Below are positions 32,632-43,247 of a stretch of DNA of 64,000 bases, piece after piece. The number at the start of each line of letters is the position of its first letter. The stretch's first letter is position 1. This DNA comes from Drechmeria coniospora (taxonomy: Eukaryota > Ascomycota > Sordariomycetes > Hypocreales > Ophiocordycipitaceae), in the NCBI RefSeq assembly GCF_001625195.1, contig NC_054390.1:8281222-8345221 (forward strand), read 5' to 3'. The position numbers and the translations under genes are program-made. The notes under the pieces were generated by a model. It made no database searches. It saw only the letters and a program-made list of their open reading frames with translations, and was not told the origin of the DNA.

Positions 32632-35600
32632 CGACGCTCGTGTCCGTGTGCGGGCGGGAACCGGACACTAGGTGAGGACGCCGCCGCTCCGTGGGATTGA
32701 TGCCCGCCTTGGACGGGAGAAAGGCAAACAAACGGACGCCTCTACGACGGCGGACGATACAGAGCTTGGACGACGGCACGACGGCCCTCGGCAGGCTTGC
32801 GCCATGGTGCACACGAACGATCCGGATACCACGGCGAGGAGGGCGATTGCGCATCATGCAATGACGCAACCGTGCCAGCCTCCATTCGGCCGGCATGACT
32901 CTGGCGACCGTTTGTTCGGATTCGGGCGAGGTCTGACGACGACGGCAGTGGAATGCACATGTACTTGTAGAATGCCGAGACAAGATCTTGGCCGTGCAAG
33001 GGCGTGCAGTGCGGCAGCGCCAAGGCGACGCTCCATCGGGCGTCCAAGTTGCTCATCAATAGTAGTGGACAAGCACCTAAGTAGTGCTGTACTCCGTGCT
33101 CCGTATCAATACTTGCACTGTACATGTACAGTACTTACAACTACTGTAGACTTGCTTGTAATTAGCACGGTCGCCAAGATCACGGAGCAGAGCACCTGCA
33201 GCCGGGGCCATGGGATCATTCCAGGCTGTTGGTGGCACGTCACTCCGCTATGCTCGCTTGACGACAGGGGTTGCCGTCGCATTGAAACCGGCCAGCACGG
33301 CAAACGAGTCGTGGCTGGGCGCAGAACGGCGGTGTGGGGAGAAGGAGAAACGGTGGCGGCACAATTAAGTACAAGTATTCTCGAACGTTGCCGAGTATCT
33401 CCTCCTCCTCCATGGTGTATCATCAAAGTATCAACATTGACTATACTTGCAGTACATGTACGGAGCACACTTACTTTACTTACTTTACTTACTTGCATGC
33501 ACTTGCATGCACTCGCACTATACTTACACCCTCCTCCTCAGGTGTACTTGTATATTGCCATGGCCGTGCAAGCCCGAGTAGCGGTTCCCCGTACAGAGTA
33601 CTCGTAAATGAGTTATAGTACTGTTTGTGCACCCATTGCAGGCTCGCGAGTCCGGGGTAGTTGAGCCGGTACTCCGTACATTATGCGGCATACGTTGTAC
33701 AGGTAGTACAATACTTGCACACCTACCCTACTTACTCCCTCTGTCGTGCTCGGACGTAGCCGCTTCATCGCGCGCTGGCATCGAAGCGTCGGGAGTTTTC
33801 GATGGGAATGTAGCATGAGGCGAGTCGATATCGTGCCTGGCATTTGCCGGCTCAGCAACACAAGTCCTTCCCAACCACCAGATTCTCCTGTAGGGACAGG
33901 GGGGCATCAGGGGCGGTAATGGGCTTGGCCAACTGTCTCTGTACTGTAATTAGTAGGTACCTAGTCCGACGCACTCGTACCTTGGTCTAGCAGCTTCTGG
34001 CCTGTCCGTGGCCGTAGGGACGGCTAGTTGATTCGCCGCAGTGGTATTTTAACGGAGTGCTAGCACTTGCGGCTGGTTCTAGTGCATGCTTAATTGAGGT
34101 CCCTTGGGGGGGATGTACTAATAAGTACTGCGTAGGTACCGGGGTAGTAATTACTAGGTACTTATCTTACTCATATCGGCATCTGGCGATGGATCGTACG
34201 TTCGCCAGGCATCATGTGCAAGTCCTGCAAGTACGTAATACTCCGCCTTTGTCCGTACAAGCACGGTACCTACTGTACCTACCACCAAGGCAGGTGCCAA
34301 TATAACACTTAATAGTTAATTAGTAGTAATGGCAGAGTCAAGTGTACCTGGATGTCAGCACTGCCCATGGGGGACATCCATGCACTTGTATCCTACAGTA
34401 GTACTCGAGGTATCCTAAGTACTTAGGTACGGAGTAATACTAAGGATGCAGATCCAAATACAACCAAGTACTTCGTACTCCGCACTCCGACTTGTGCTGG
34501 AGTACCGACTTGGTACCTACGGAGGTAGCCGCGACGTGCACGTAAGTATAGTACTGTACAGTACTAAGACCAGGTGTACTTACAGTACAAGTTACCTTAT
34601 GCTCCGCACATGTACACAAGGTGCCTATACGAGAAGGGTGCCATACTGTACTTACTCGACTCCGTGTTTTAGTACCTGACATCTCCTAGTAATACGGAGT
34701 GCAGCACTGTAAATGCAGCGTACTAACAAGCAAGTTGGCATGTGCTGACACACCATGCCCGTACGCAAGTAGAATTCACATTGGAATTTTCCCCATGAAC
34801 GGTGTCATGCGCCTCATCCCGCCAGTCTAGGCCTGCTAACATCTGTGCCGTCACCGAGGTCTTAGATATGGTACCGATGGCGTTGTCGACTGTGTCTCGT
34901 TCGATTCCAACTCTCTTGTCACGGTGCTCGCTGCCGCATCGTGTTGCCACTATGTGGTGCTCGGCCAGTCCGCAGGTCTCTTGCTGGTAACTGCTGGTAC
35001 CAACCTACACCCACTGTGCTGTACTTGCATGTACAGCAGGACAGAGTACAGTACTTACAGTCGCCGTTGGTGCCGCTCTGACGACCAGCTTGTCGCACAG
35101 TATGAGCGAGGGACAGGGACAGGGACTTGTTGCCTGAGGCACCATCGGAGTGGTGACAAACCATCGACAGGACGCCGTTGCGACTGGCCAAAGCGGTACA
35201 TGTACTTACTGTACTGTACTGTACTATACTAGTACACTGCAAGTATGTGGCCAACTGCCTGTAAGTACAGTGCCTACAAGCAGACCCCCGGGCCCCAACA
35301 CATCCTTGTACATGCGCTGTATTTCACAGTACAACTACTTAAGTACAGTACGGAGAGTACTCCGTACCAGGGATACAACTAATAGTTGTACATGTACTGC
35401 ATGCTGGTAGTACGAAGCAAAGGTGTACATGCAAGTACAAGCATGGTGCCCACATAGGTACCTCGCCGGTACCTACCTGCATCAACAGATACTCGTGGTA
35501 CCGGGCCAGTACCTCGCCTTGCCCCTACCTAGTACTTGCTAGTACCCACCTAACCAGGTCGCGGCTAGTCCCTAGGGAGGTACCTACTTGCTACTACGTA

Positions 35601-35915
35601 CTATGTAGCGCCGTAAGTACCTAGTACTTAGCAGCAATGCCAGTCCGGCACCAGTCCGCCTGTTATCCGTTGGGCTCTCGTCGTCGACGGGCAACCCAAT
35701 AATAGCTTACGTACCCGGATTCACTCGCTCATGCTCCTCCATCCATCCATCCATCCATCTCCCCCTCCCACCCAAGGCAGCCAGCCAGCCAGCCAGCCGC
35801 CATCATCGGATTCGAAAGCCATCCCAACATACCCAGCCTTTCCCGCCTCGCTGCTGTGAACGGACCATGGCATCGACGGCTTGATCTGCCCTGCATTCAC
35901 ATCCCTTCCGACACC
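32632..35915. other. 3.3-kb gene desert with several GTAC-word subfamilies
   Basis: No gene is supported. Dense GTAC blocks cover 33060-33160, 33420-33730, 34050-34720 and 35010-35420. From about 35440 to 35640 the words change to GGTACCTA/TAGTACCTAG types. Simple repeats include TTACTTTACTTAC and ACTTGCATGC doublets near 33466-33512. The last 200 bp contain the promoter and 5' UTR of the kinase gene with CATC and CAGC microsatellites. Confidence 0.55.
35738..35802. repeat. CATC and CAGC tetranucleotide microsatellites
   Basis: A (CATC)n run at about 35741-35759 and a (CAGC)n run at about 35777-35801 lie close together about 115-180 bp upstream of the NRC-2 start codon, probably in its 5' UTR. 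Confidence 0.85.
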
Positions 35916-38056
35916 ATGCCCTCCAAGGGTGCAACCGGCTCGACGGGCGGTCAGGTCAGTCACCGCCTCCGCAGCTTCTTCCGCATGAACAGCGGCCCCA
36001 GCGGCGCCGGCGACAAAGGAAAAGACAAGGACAGAGGCTTCGGCTCGAGCAATGGCCCTCTCACCTCCGCCTCGTCGGCCGACGGCGACTCGAGGCCTTT
36101 CCGCCACACGAGGTTCTTCAGCAACACCGTCGGCCGGCTGCGTTCCCACACGGTGGCGAGCGAAGGCAACCAGCTCGACGAAGCCCTGAGCCCGACGGCG
36201 CTCGCGAACCCCTACTTTGCCCACCAGGGTCAGCCGGGGCTCCGGCACCACAACGACGGCTCCGTGCCCCCGAGCCCGCCCGACACGCCTCAGTTCAGCG
36301 TCTCGGACCCCGACGGCCCTCCGGGCGACCAGGCGACGAGCGAGACCAAGGAGGAGTTGGCCCGACGGCTGAGGAGAGTGGCTAGCGCCCCCAACGCCCA
36401 GGGTCTCTTCAACAGCGAGGCCGGCGGAAGCAGCCCCGGGCCTCATGGCCTCCGCCCTTCGACGGCCGAGCTCGGCAAGGACCCCCTCGTGCACAATGCC
36501 GAGTCGGGCGCCGTTGGCCTTGTGGAGAAGAGGGTCGCCGCCGCGGCGAATCCGTCGACGACCCCCCCGGCCGACGACGTCCTGACCGCCCTCCCCGCTC
36601 CCCATACGGCCTTGGCGTTCCGGAGAACCTACAGCTCCAACTCCATCAAGGTCCGAAATGTCGAGGTTGGACCCTCGAGCTTCGACAAGATTAAGCTCAT
36701 CGGCAAGGGCGACGTCGGCAAGGTGTACCTGGTGAGGGAGAAGAAGAGCAGCCGGCTGTACGCCATGAAGAGTACGAACCCTGGCCCATCCCTTCCCCCC
36801 GGCCCACCCAACCTGTGCGATGAGGAAGCCAGCTGACCGGCCCCAGTCTTGAGCAAGAAGGAAATGATCAAACGAAACAAGATCAAGCGCGCGCTCGCCG
36901 AGCAGGAGATTCTGGCGACGAGCAACCACCCCTTCATCGTCACGCTATACCACTCCTTCCAGTCGGAGGAGCACCTCTACCTCTGCATGGAGTATTGCAG
37001 CGGCGGGGAATTCTTCCGCGCCCTGCAGACGCGTCCCGGCAAGTGCATCGCCGAGGAGGACGCCCGATTCTACGCCGCCGAGGTCACCGCCGCGCTCGAG
37101 TACCTGCACCTCATGGGCTTCATCTATCGAGACCTCAAACCTGAAAGTGAGTCGTCCGCCGAGACCGATTGCTCCTTCGTCGACCCGCGTCCGCCCGGCT
37201 GACCCTGCCGCGTGCAGACATCTTGCTTCACCAGTCTGGCCACATCATGCTTTCCGACTTTGACTTGTCCAAGCAGTCGGACCCTGGCGGCAAGCCGACG
37301 ATGATTGTCGGCAAGAACGGCGCCAGGACGGACGCCCTGCCCCAAGTCGACACCCGATCCTGCATCGCCAACTTCCGAACGAATTCCTTCGTCGGCACCG
37401 AGGAGTACATCGCCCCCGAGGTGATCAAGGGCAGCGGACACACGAGCGCCGTGGATTGGTGGACCCTGGGCATCCTCATCTATGAGATGCTGTACGGCAC
37501 CACGCCCTTCAAGGGCAAGAACAGGAATGCCACCTTTGCCAACATCTTGCGCGAAGACATTCCCTTCCCGGACCATACCGGCGCGCCGCAGATTTCCAAG
37601 TGAGTGCTCCTGATGGGAACAATGGACGTCTGACCTCGGTCGACATGTGCTGACCTCGGCTCGCTCCGCAGTCTCTGCAAGTCGCTCATCCGAAAGCTCT
37701 TGATCAAGGACGAGGCTCGCAGGCTGGGCGCCAGGGCCGGAGCGTCCGACATCAAGGCCCATCCCTTCTTCCGCACGACGCAGTGGGCCCTCATCCGTCA
37801 CATGAAGCCCCCGATTGTTCCCCATGCCGGCCGGGGCATCGACACGGTCAACTTCCGCAATGTGAAGGAGAGTCAGAGCGTGGATCTTGGGGGTGCCAAG
37901 CTCAAGAGCTCGCCCGTCGAAGGCGGACCGACGACGCCTGGAGCCGACGTCGAGGACCCTTTCATCGACTTCAACAGCGTCACGCTCCACCACGACGGCG
38001 ATGACCACTTGCACCATCGACACGTGAATGGCCAGCATATCAGCGCTCCGTCGTAG
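35916..38056 (+). CDS. NRC2: AGC-type Ser/Thr protein kinase NRC-2 (Fpk1/Kin82 family)
   Basis: Four exons (35916-36771, 36847-37146, 37218-37599, 37672-38056) give 640 residues. The long N-terminus is Ser/Pro-rich and probably disordered. The kinase domain starts near 264: glycine loop [12 protein letters not shown], lysine in YAMK, catalytic loop [19 protein letters not shown] in place of the usual DFG, and [16 protein letters not shown] in place of DFG is normal for this family. An insert between DFD and APE ([16 protein letters not shown]) is typical of NRC-2. The C-terminus includes [20 protein letters not shown] and [10 protein letters not shown], an AGC tail. In Neurospora NRC-2 represses entry into conidiation; the yeast homologues Fpk1/2 activate phospholipid flippases. 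An alternative in-frame Met lies 20 codons upstream (MNGPWHRR). Confidence 0.95.
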
Positions 38057-38792
38057 GCTGGCGACGCGTTGGCTCGCGGGAGCGCCGCGGCACTTCCAGT
38101 CCGGCGCAGTCGGGCACCGTGTGCTTTCCTGAGCAGGAGGAGGCGGTGAGCGCGTACAGGCTGCGGCCATCCCTTGATTTGGCTCTTGCTGGTGGTTCAT
38201 TGCATCTCCTGGCTGCTCTCCCTCCCCCCCTCTCCCCGCATGTAGGGCATGCAAACGAAGCTCTCATTCCCTCGGAGCCGCCGCGGCGGGCCATGGTGGG
38301 CGCGACGGTCACGAGTCGAAAGATGGCTGGTCCCCTCCTCGGCGTTGCCGAGCCTGCCTCTGCGTGGGCTCTCTTTCTTTTTTTCTTTCTTTTCCATTTG
38401 GCTTCGTAAAAGCGGCGTCGTATTTGGTTTGGCGTTTACAGGAGGGTAGGTTGGGGGTCGGGGGAGAGGAGGAGAGGAGAGCAAGGCTGATGTGAGCTGT
38501 GCGTCGCCTGTCCCTGAAAATTCACACCCGACCTTCAAATAGATCAAGAATCCTTTTTGCGAATGCAAGGGTTGATCATTATTGATTTCTGGCCGTCTAC
38601 GCTCTCCGCATCGTGCGTGAGGATGAGGGGGCATCACACGCGTAGCCTGGTAGAAGGGTTCCCACCTAGGGATGAGGTTTTTGTCACTCGCAAAGGGCAG
38701 GGGATGAGGTGACTAGGATGCCGCTGTGAACAACGTTCGATTACCCATAACCCGCCGAGACGCGCCTGTCGATGCAGCCGATGGCAGGCACG
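38057..38792. other. Convergent 3' region of NRC-2 and mitochondrial SerRS
   Basis: This 736-bp gap lies between two stop codons and should hold both 3' UTRs. It is GC- and CT-rich with a T-rich tract (TTTCTTTTTTTCTTTC) near 38370-38390. No gene is seen. Confidence 0.5.
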
Positions 38793-40313
38793 TCAGGCCT
38801 GCTCAGGCTCGCTCTTTGTCGCCCTCACCCCTCGCTTTCTCCCGATGGTCTCCTTGCCATCCATCCACGGCCGCAGACACTCCGGAATGGCGACGGTGCC
38901 CGTCTCCTCATCCCAGCCGCCCTCGAGCAAAGCGGCGAGGACTCGGGGGACGGCGAGGGCGGTGCCGTTGACGGTGTAGGGGAAGACCATCTTGCCCTGG
39001 AAGCGGGTGCGGGTCAAGAGCCGGCGGGTCTGGTAGTCGGTGCAGATGCTGGCCGAGGTGACCTCCCCCCAGCCATCGCTGTGCTGCTGGCGGCTGGGGA
39101 AGAAGGCCTCGATGTCGACCTTGCGCGTGGCCGAGGCGCCGAGGTCCGTCGCCGGCATGGAGAGGACGCGACAGTAGAGGCCGAGGGAGGAGAGGATCTC
39201 GGTCTGGATATCGAGCAGCTCCTGGTACACGTCTTCGACCTCGACCTCGTCCGGGGCGGTCCAGGCGAACATTTCGACTTTTGTGAACTCGTGCACGCGG
39301 TAGAGACCCTTCGTGTCGGCGCCGCGCGCGCCCGCCTCGGCACGGTAGCAGCGAGAGACGGCGACACGCTTCATGGGTAGGTCCTCGGCATCGACGGTCG
39401 CGTTGGCCTTCATGCCGGCGAGAGGAATCTCCGACGTGCCGGCGAGGCACATCTCGGGCACGCCGCGGGCGGCGTCGGCGGGGGACTGGGCGATGGTGTA
39501 GACCTGCTGCTCGCCGTTCTGGTCGCGCGGCTGAAATCCGCAGGCCGCTCCGATATGGCTGTACACCATGCCCGGGGGCGAAACCTGGGTCCATCCGTGC
39601 TTGGTGGCGACGGCCAGCGCGTACTGCACCAGCGCCTGCTCGAGCTGGGCTGCCTCGCCGACGAGGTAGTACCATCCCCACCCGGATGCCGTCGCGGCAC
39701 CTGCAAAGTCGAGAATCTCCAGCTCGGATCCGATGTGGACGTGCGAGCGCCAGAAGGTGTTCTCGGGCGACTCCTCGAAGCTCGGCGGCTGGTTGATGTA
39801 GCTGAGGACCCTGGCCTCGTCCGTCGGCGTCTCGTCGCTCGTCAGATTGGGCATTTCGAGTGCGAGCGCCTCCATCTCGGCGACGGCCTCGACCTCGCCC
39901 TTTTCGATACCCGAGAGCTCAGCCTTGAGGGTCCTGGCCTCGTCCTGGACCTGCTCGCGCGTCATGTCCCTCAGGTCGACGGTGTCGTCGTCGCCGCTGC
40001 TCGTCGCAGGATTCGCCAGAAACTTCCTCAGCAGGTTCGATCTTTCGCGCAGCGACCTGCCCTGCCGCTGCAGCTCCTGCCATCGCGAGTGAAGCGCTAG
40101 GATCCTGGCCGGGTGCTCGGCCTGTCGCTTGTAGTTTCGCTGAAGGCAGGTGAGCTCGTACAGCTCCGGGTTCTGGCGGATGTGTTTGATGTCGACGACC
40201 GGTTTCGGCGCCGTGGGCGGTCGCTTGACGTCGGTGAAGCGGCGCGTCGCGTGTACCGGTTTCGTCACCGGCCTCAGGGCCCGGCAGCGCAGGCACGTCT
40301 GAGATTTGTTCAT
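38793..40313 (-). CDS. DIA4: Mitochondrial seryl-tRNA synthetase
   Basis: A single exon encodes 506 residues. It is a class II aminoacyl-tRNA synthetase charging tRNA-Ser. The N-terminus is rich in Arg/Lys with almost no acidic residues for 28 positions, like a mitochondrial presequence. A coiled-coil arm (about 60-155) precedes the catalytic core. The serine-binding loop GTSEIPLAG is at 292-300, motif 2 (CYRAEAGARGADTKGLYRVH) at 322-341, and motif 3 (NGTALAVPRVLAALLE) at 459-474. It resembles yeast Dia4, the mitochondrial enzyme, rather than the cytosolic Ses1. The C-terminus is short and basic. Dense antisense frames are shadows. Confidence 0.93.
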   Translation of the reverse strand: MNKSQTCLRCRALRPVTKPVHATRRFTDVKRPPTAPKPVVDIKHIRQNPELYELTCLQRNYKRQAEHPARILALHSRWQELQRQGRSLRERSNLLRKFLANPATSSGDDDTVDLRDMTREQVQDEARTLKAELSGIEKGEVEAVAEMEALALEMPNLTSDETPTDEARVLSYINQPPSFEESPENTFWRSHVHIGSELEILDFAGAATASGWGWYYLVGEAAQLEQALVQYALAVATKHGWTQVSPPGMVYSHIGAACGFQPRDQNGEQQVYTIAQSPADAARGVPEMCLAGTSEIPLAGMKANATVDAEDLPMKRVAVSRCYRAEAGARGADTKGLYRVHEFTKVEMFAWTAPDEVEVEDVYQELLDIQTEILSSLGLYCRVLSMPATDLGASATRKVDIEAFFPSRQQHSDGWGEVTSASICTDYQTRRLLTRTRFQGKMVFPYTVNGTALAVPRVLAALLEGGWDEETGTVAIPECLRPWMDGKETIGRKRGVRATKSEPEQA

Positions 40314-40703
40314 GGTTGTTGCAGTTGAGTTTGGATGAGCTCATAGCTCTGCTTGCCGAGTCCGTTCCCGAGCGGAGCTAACGAAATGCTCCGTCGTGGT
40401 GCGCAGCTGGAGCTACACCACGCTACCGGGGCGTAGTTAATGCAATTAACCGAGCATTTCGCTCGACGACCAACTGCATTTGCATCGGCGGCTTCTCACT
40501 TTCATCATCCATCCCCCCCCCCCCCCCCCCGCATCTCCTTTTCGTGCGTCATTTTTTTATATTCGAGTCTGCGAGTGATTCCGAGGCGTCCATGCAAAAG
40601 GGCCGTGTTTTTGCTGTAGGCTGGCTGCATAGGTAGAATCCCGTACTCCGTCATGGTATCGTCATTTTGCATCATGCGTTTCGTCTCGTCCCAACGTTCC
40701 CTC
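40314..40703. promoter_or_regulatory. SerRS upstream region and 3' end of ARP10
   Basis: This 390-bp gap holds the promoter of the minus-strand SerRS gene and the 3' UTR of ARP10. A homopolymer of about 18 C residues lies at 40513-40530. No coding potential is evident. Confidence 0.5.
40513..40530. repeat. Poly-C homopolymer (about 18 C)
   Basis: An uninterrupted run of C on the plus strand (G on the other) sits between ARP10 and SerRS. Length is uncertain because homopolymers are hard to sequence. Confidence 0.85.
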
Positions 40704-42492
40704 TCACAGGGCGCCCCACACCCCCAGCGTCCAGCTGGGATGATGCCCTCCAACTCCTCTCATCAGGCCGCCCGGGCCCATGCTCTGCCTCTGCTGAGCC
40801 TTGGTGTCGACTTCGGTCGGTCGAACGGCGCCGTTGGCCCCCTGCTGCAGCCACGTCTCCCTATCGATCATGGCCATGGCCGGGATCTTCAGTTGGCATA
40901 GCAGGCTCGCGCCGGCCCAAGGCCCCAGCGAGTGGATGCATCGGAGCTGGCCGTGCAGCGACTGCGACGAAGGTCGATTCCGCGCAATCTTGGCCTCGAT
41001 GAGGTCCTCCAACGACTCCGTCGCGCTGGTCTCCGATGGTGCAAGCTCGAGGTCCTCGTTGCTCCCCTCGGACGGTGCGACGGGGGAAACGCTGGACCTG
41101 TGAGCATCCGCCCTCCTCAGCTTCTGGTTCGCACGTAGCTGTTCCACTCCCTTCCCCGAGACCGGCACCCACCCCCTCCGCTCCACCATGCTCGTCAGCT
41201 CATCCATGAGCCGCTCCCTGATGCCGAGGATGCCGGAGCAGCCGCCGGTGAAGAGGATGCGCGACATGCAAACGGCCCTGACATCGACGGGCAGATGGAG
41301 AAGGTGATGGTAGACGAGATGGTGCAGAGGGAGCTCGTGGTCGTCAAAGGTGCACAAGGAAGCTGAAGGAACGAAGTAGGAGTCGTCGCAGACATCGGCG
41401 AGCTTGTCAAACGGCACAGGCAACGTCGTGGCCGGAGTCGTAGATTGCAAGGGAACCGCCGTCACCTCACCGGCGTGCGGGGACTCGGACTCGGACTCGG
41501 ACTCGTCTTGCTCTCGCACGGTGTCAAGCTGTGACGACTGCCGCTGGGATGGCTTGAATGCGGATGATCGGCACCACATCAGCCGACAAAGAATGTCTTC
41601 GCACTCTTCAAAGCTCACGACCCGCTTTGCATGGGACTGCGCCTCCTTGTCCGGAGCCTCGTCGCCGACGAGGAGGCCACGCAGCAGCTTGTAGAGTGCG
41701 TCGTGGAGTACACGACCTCCCCTGACACTTCGCGTCGTCTTGACCTCCTTGTACTCGTAGACGCTCGTGACCACCGTCTCAGCCCAGCCCATGTCGATGA
41801 CCAGCGCGGAGCGAACGCCAGCGGCGACGGCCGACATGGTCGGTGACGACATGAGGGAAACGACGGGCACGTGGAAGTTGTTGAACAAGGTGTCAAGGAC
41901 AGCCGATAGCAAGGGAATCGGAACAGAGGGGTCGAGGACGAGTCCCATTTTCCGAGGGCGTGAGTCGATGAGTAAATATCTGGTTGGACGCCGTCAGCAA
42001 GGACCAGGCGCTGCGAGTGTGCAAGATCGAATCGACGCGAGCGACGGCGCACCTTGTAAATGCTTCTCGAAGTGTTCTTTCCAGCCTGTCGTGGAATAGA
42101 CCCAGATCAACTTGCCGCAAATCGAAACTCCAAATTTCGTGCTCGAGAGCCCATGCACCGGACTCGGACTCGGACTCTGATTCGGCCACGGAAGACTGGC
42201 TTCCATTCTGTTGCCATGCCCGGAAGTCCCCTACCCGACGACCTTGTTCAGGGCCACTCGACAGCGTAGCTTTGGGAAGAGAATCACCGGCAAACCCGAC
42301 GCGAACGAACCGGGACCCAATCTCTACAAGCACAAAGTCGTCCTCAGCTCGCAGAGTCGAGGGCGAACCGTACGAGGAGGAAGTGACACGGAAGGGCGCA
42401 TGGGGTGTTGCGGGAGACTGATCCTGTGTCGGTGCCGTCCGAATGCCGGCCACACTCTTGTGGGCGAGCGACGGCTCGGCACCGGAAGACAT
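40704..42492 (-). CDS. ARP10: Actin-related protein 10 (dynactin pointed-end subunit, RO-7-like)
   Basis: Two exons (42492-42053 and 41979-40704) join in frame over a 73-nt intron, giving 571 residues. The N-terminal part has an actin-fold strand pair (DDFVLVEIGSRFVRVGFAGD) and, across the splice, FTRYLLIDSRPRKMGLVLDP, typical of the Arp10/Arp11 family. Further actin-like blocks are ALVIDMGWAETVVTSVYEY and RILFTGGCSGILGIRERLMDEL. The C-terminus (GPWAGASLLCQLKIPAMAMIDRETW) matches the final actin-fold helix region. In Neurospora RO-7 is the Arp11 subunit of dynactin, which supports dynein-driven nuclear movement. Two separate Glu-Ser repeat tracts, both encoded by a GACTCG hexanucleotide (complement CGAGTC), occur in the two exons. 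They lie in loops not expected in yeast Arp10. Confidence 0.87.
41486..41508. repeat. Hexanucleotide (GACTCG)n in ARP10, exon 2
   Basis: A short GACTCG repeat encodes ESESESES on the minus strand. A second similar repeat lies at about 42157-42180 in exon 1 of the same gene, encoding SESESES. Both copies use the same hexamer. Confidence 0.8.
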
Positions 42493-43247
42493 GACCGCAG
42501 TGCGACGTACAGCGCTGATAAAAAAAAAGTGAGGTTGTAGAGACGACGCGTCTGCACACTGACGCCTGCACCTCCATTAAAGACGTCGAGCTGCCTCGTA
42601 GCGCACTAATAGTACCTGTACCTTGGTCCTTGGTAGGAGCACGGAGTACGTCTACATGTACTTAATACTGTATTACTGTGCAAGTAAGTACCTTATTGGT
42701 AGCCTAAGGTCCCTCCAAACTGATGGTCGACCGCTAGCTGTGGAGGCTCCGACCTCGCCAATAGGTACCTGAACGTGCTGAGTATACTACTTAAGTACTG
42801 TAATTAATAGCGGAGTACGGAGTACAGAAGGACTTGTTGCTCCAATCAATGAGTACCCGCTAGGTGATGGCAGTGGGGTGGGAGTGGACAAGTGGAAGTA
42901 CTAGGTACTTAAGTAATTGCTTGTACTGTACAGGTAGAGTACGGCGTATATAAGTACAGTAGTACGGAGTACGTAAGTACTGTATGTGCAGGCATTCAAT
43001 CGTACTAGCGCCAGCATACCAGTACTTGTACATGTACTCCGTACAGAGTAAGTACTTCGTTGCACAGTGCAGTACATGTACTCCGTAAGTAATTAAGTAC
43101 GTTAGTATTTGTACTTCCGCCAGTCGCTGCGGTCATGTCAACAACGTCACGGTCGCCGCAGTGACGCGGTGCCATGTGCATCGTCGTGCCTCGAAGCTTC
43201 AACGTCCACCAAAAAGCGCTCCCGAGCCGTTGAAGCACCCAGCTCCC
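42493..43247. promoter_or_regulatory. Divergent upstream region of ARP10 and YEN1, GTAC-rich
   Basis: This 755-bp gap lies between divergent start codons. The middle part (42600-43110) is full of GTAC words (AAGTACTG, TACTCCGTAC, AGTACATGTAC). If promoters act here they must act within or next to this repeat-like DNA. No gene is seen. Confidence 0.5.

Noticed and set aside
32672..33607. 311-codon frame after the zinc-finger gene
   Set aside because: It runs from GC-rich DNA into GTAC-word DNA with Thr/Cys/Ser-rich translation and no motif.
34890..34910. GTTCGATTCC, similar to a tRNA B-box
   Set aside because: The flanking bases do not form a T-arm, no A-box lies at the right distance and no cloverleaf can be drawn.
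35721..36929. 402-codon minus-strand frame opposite NRC-2
   Set aside because: Antisense of the disordered N-terminus of the kinase; no conserved motif.
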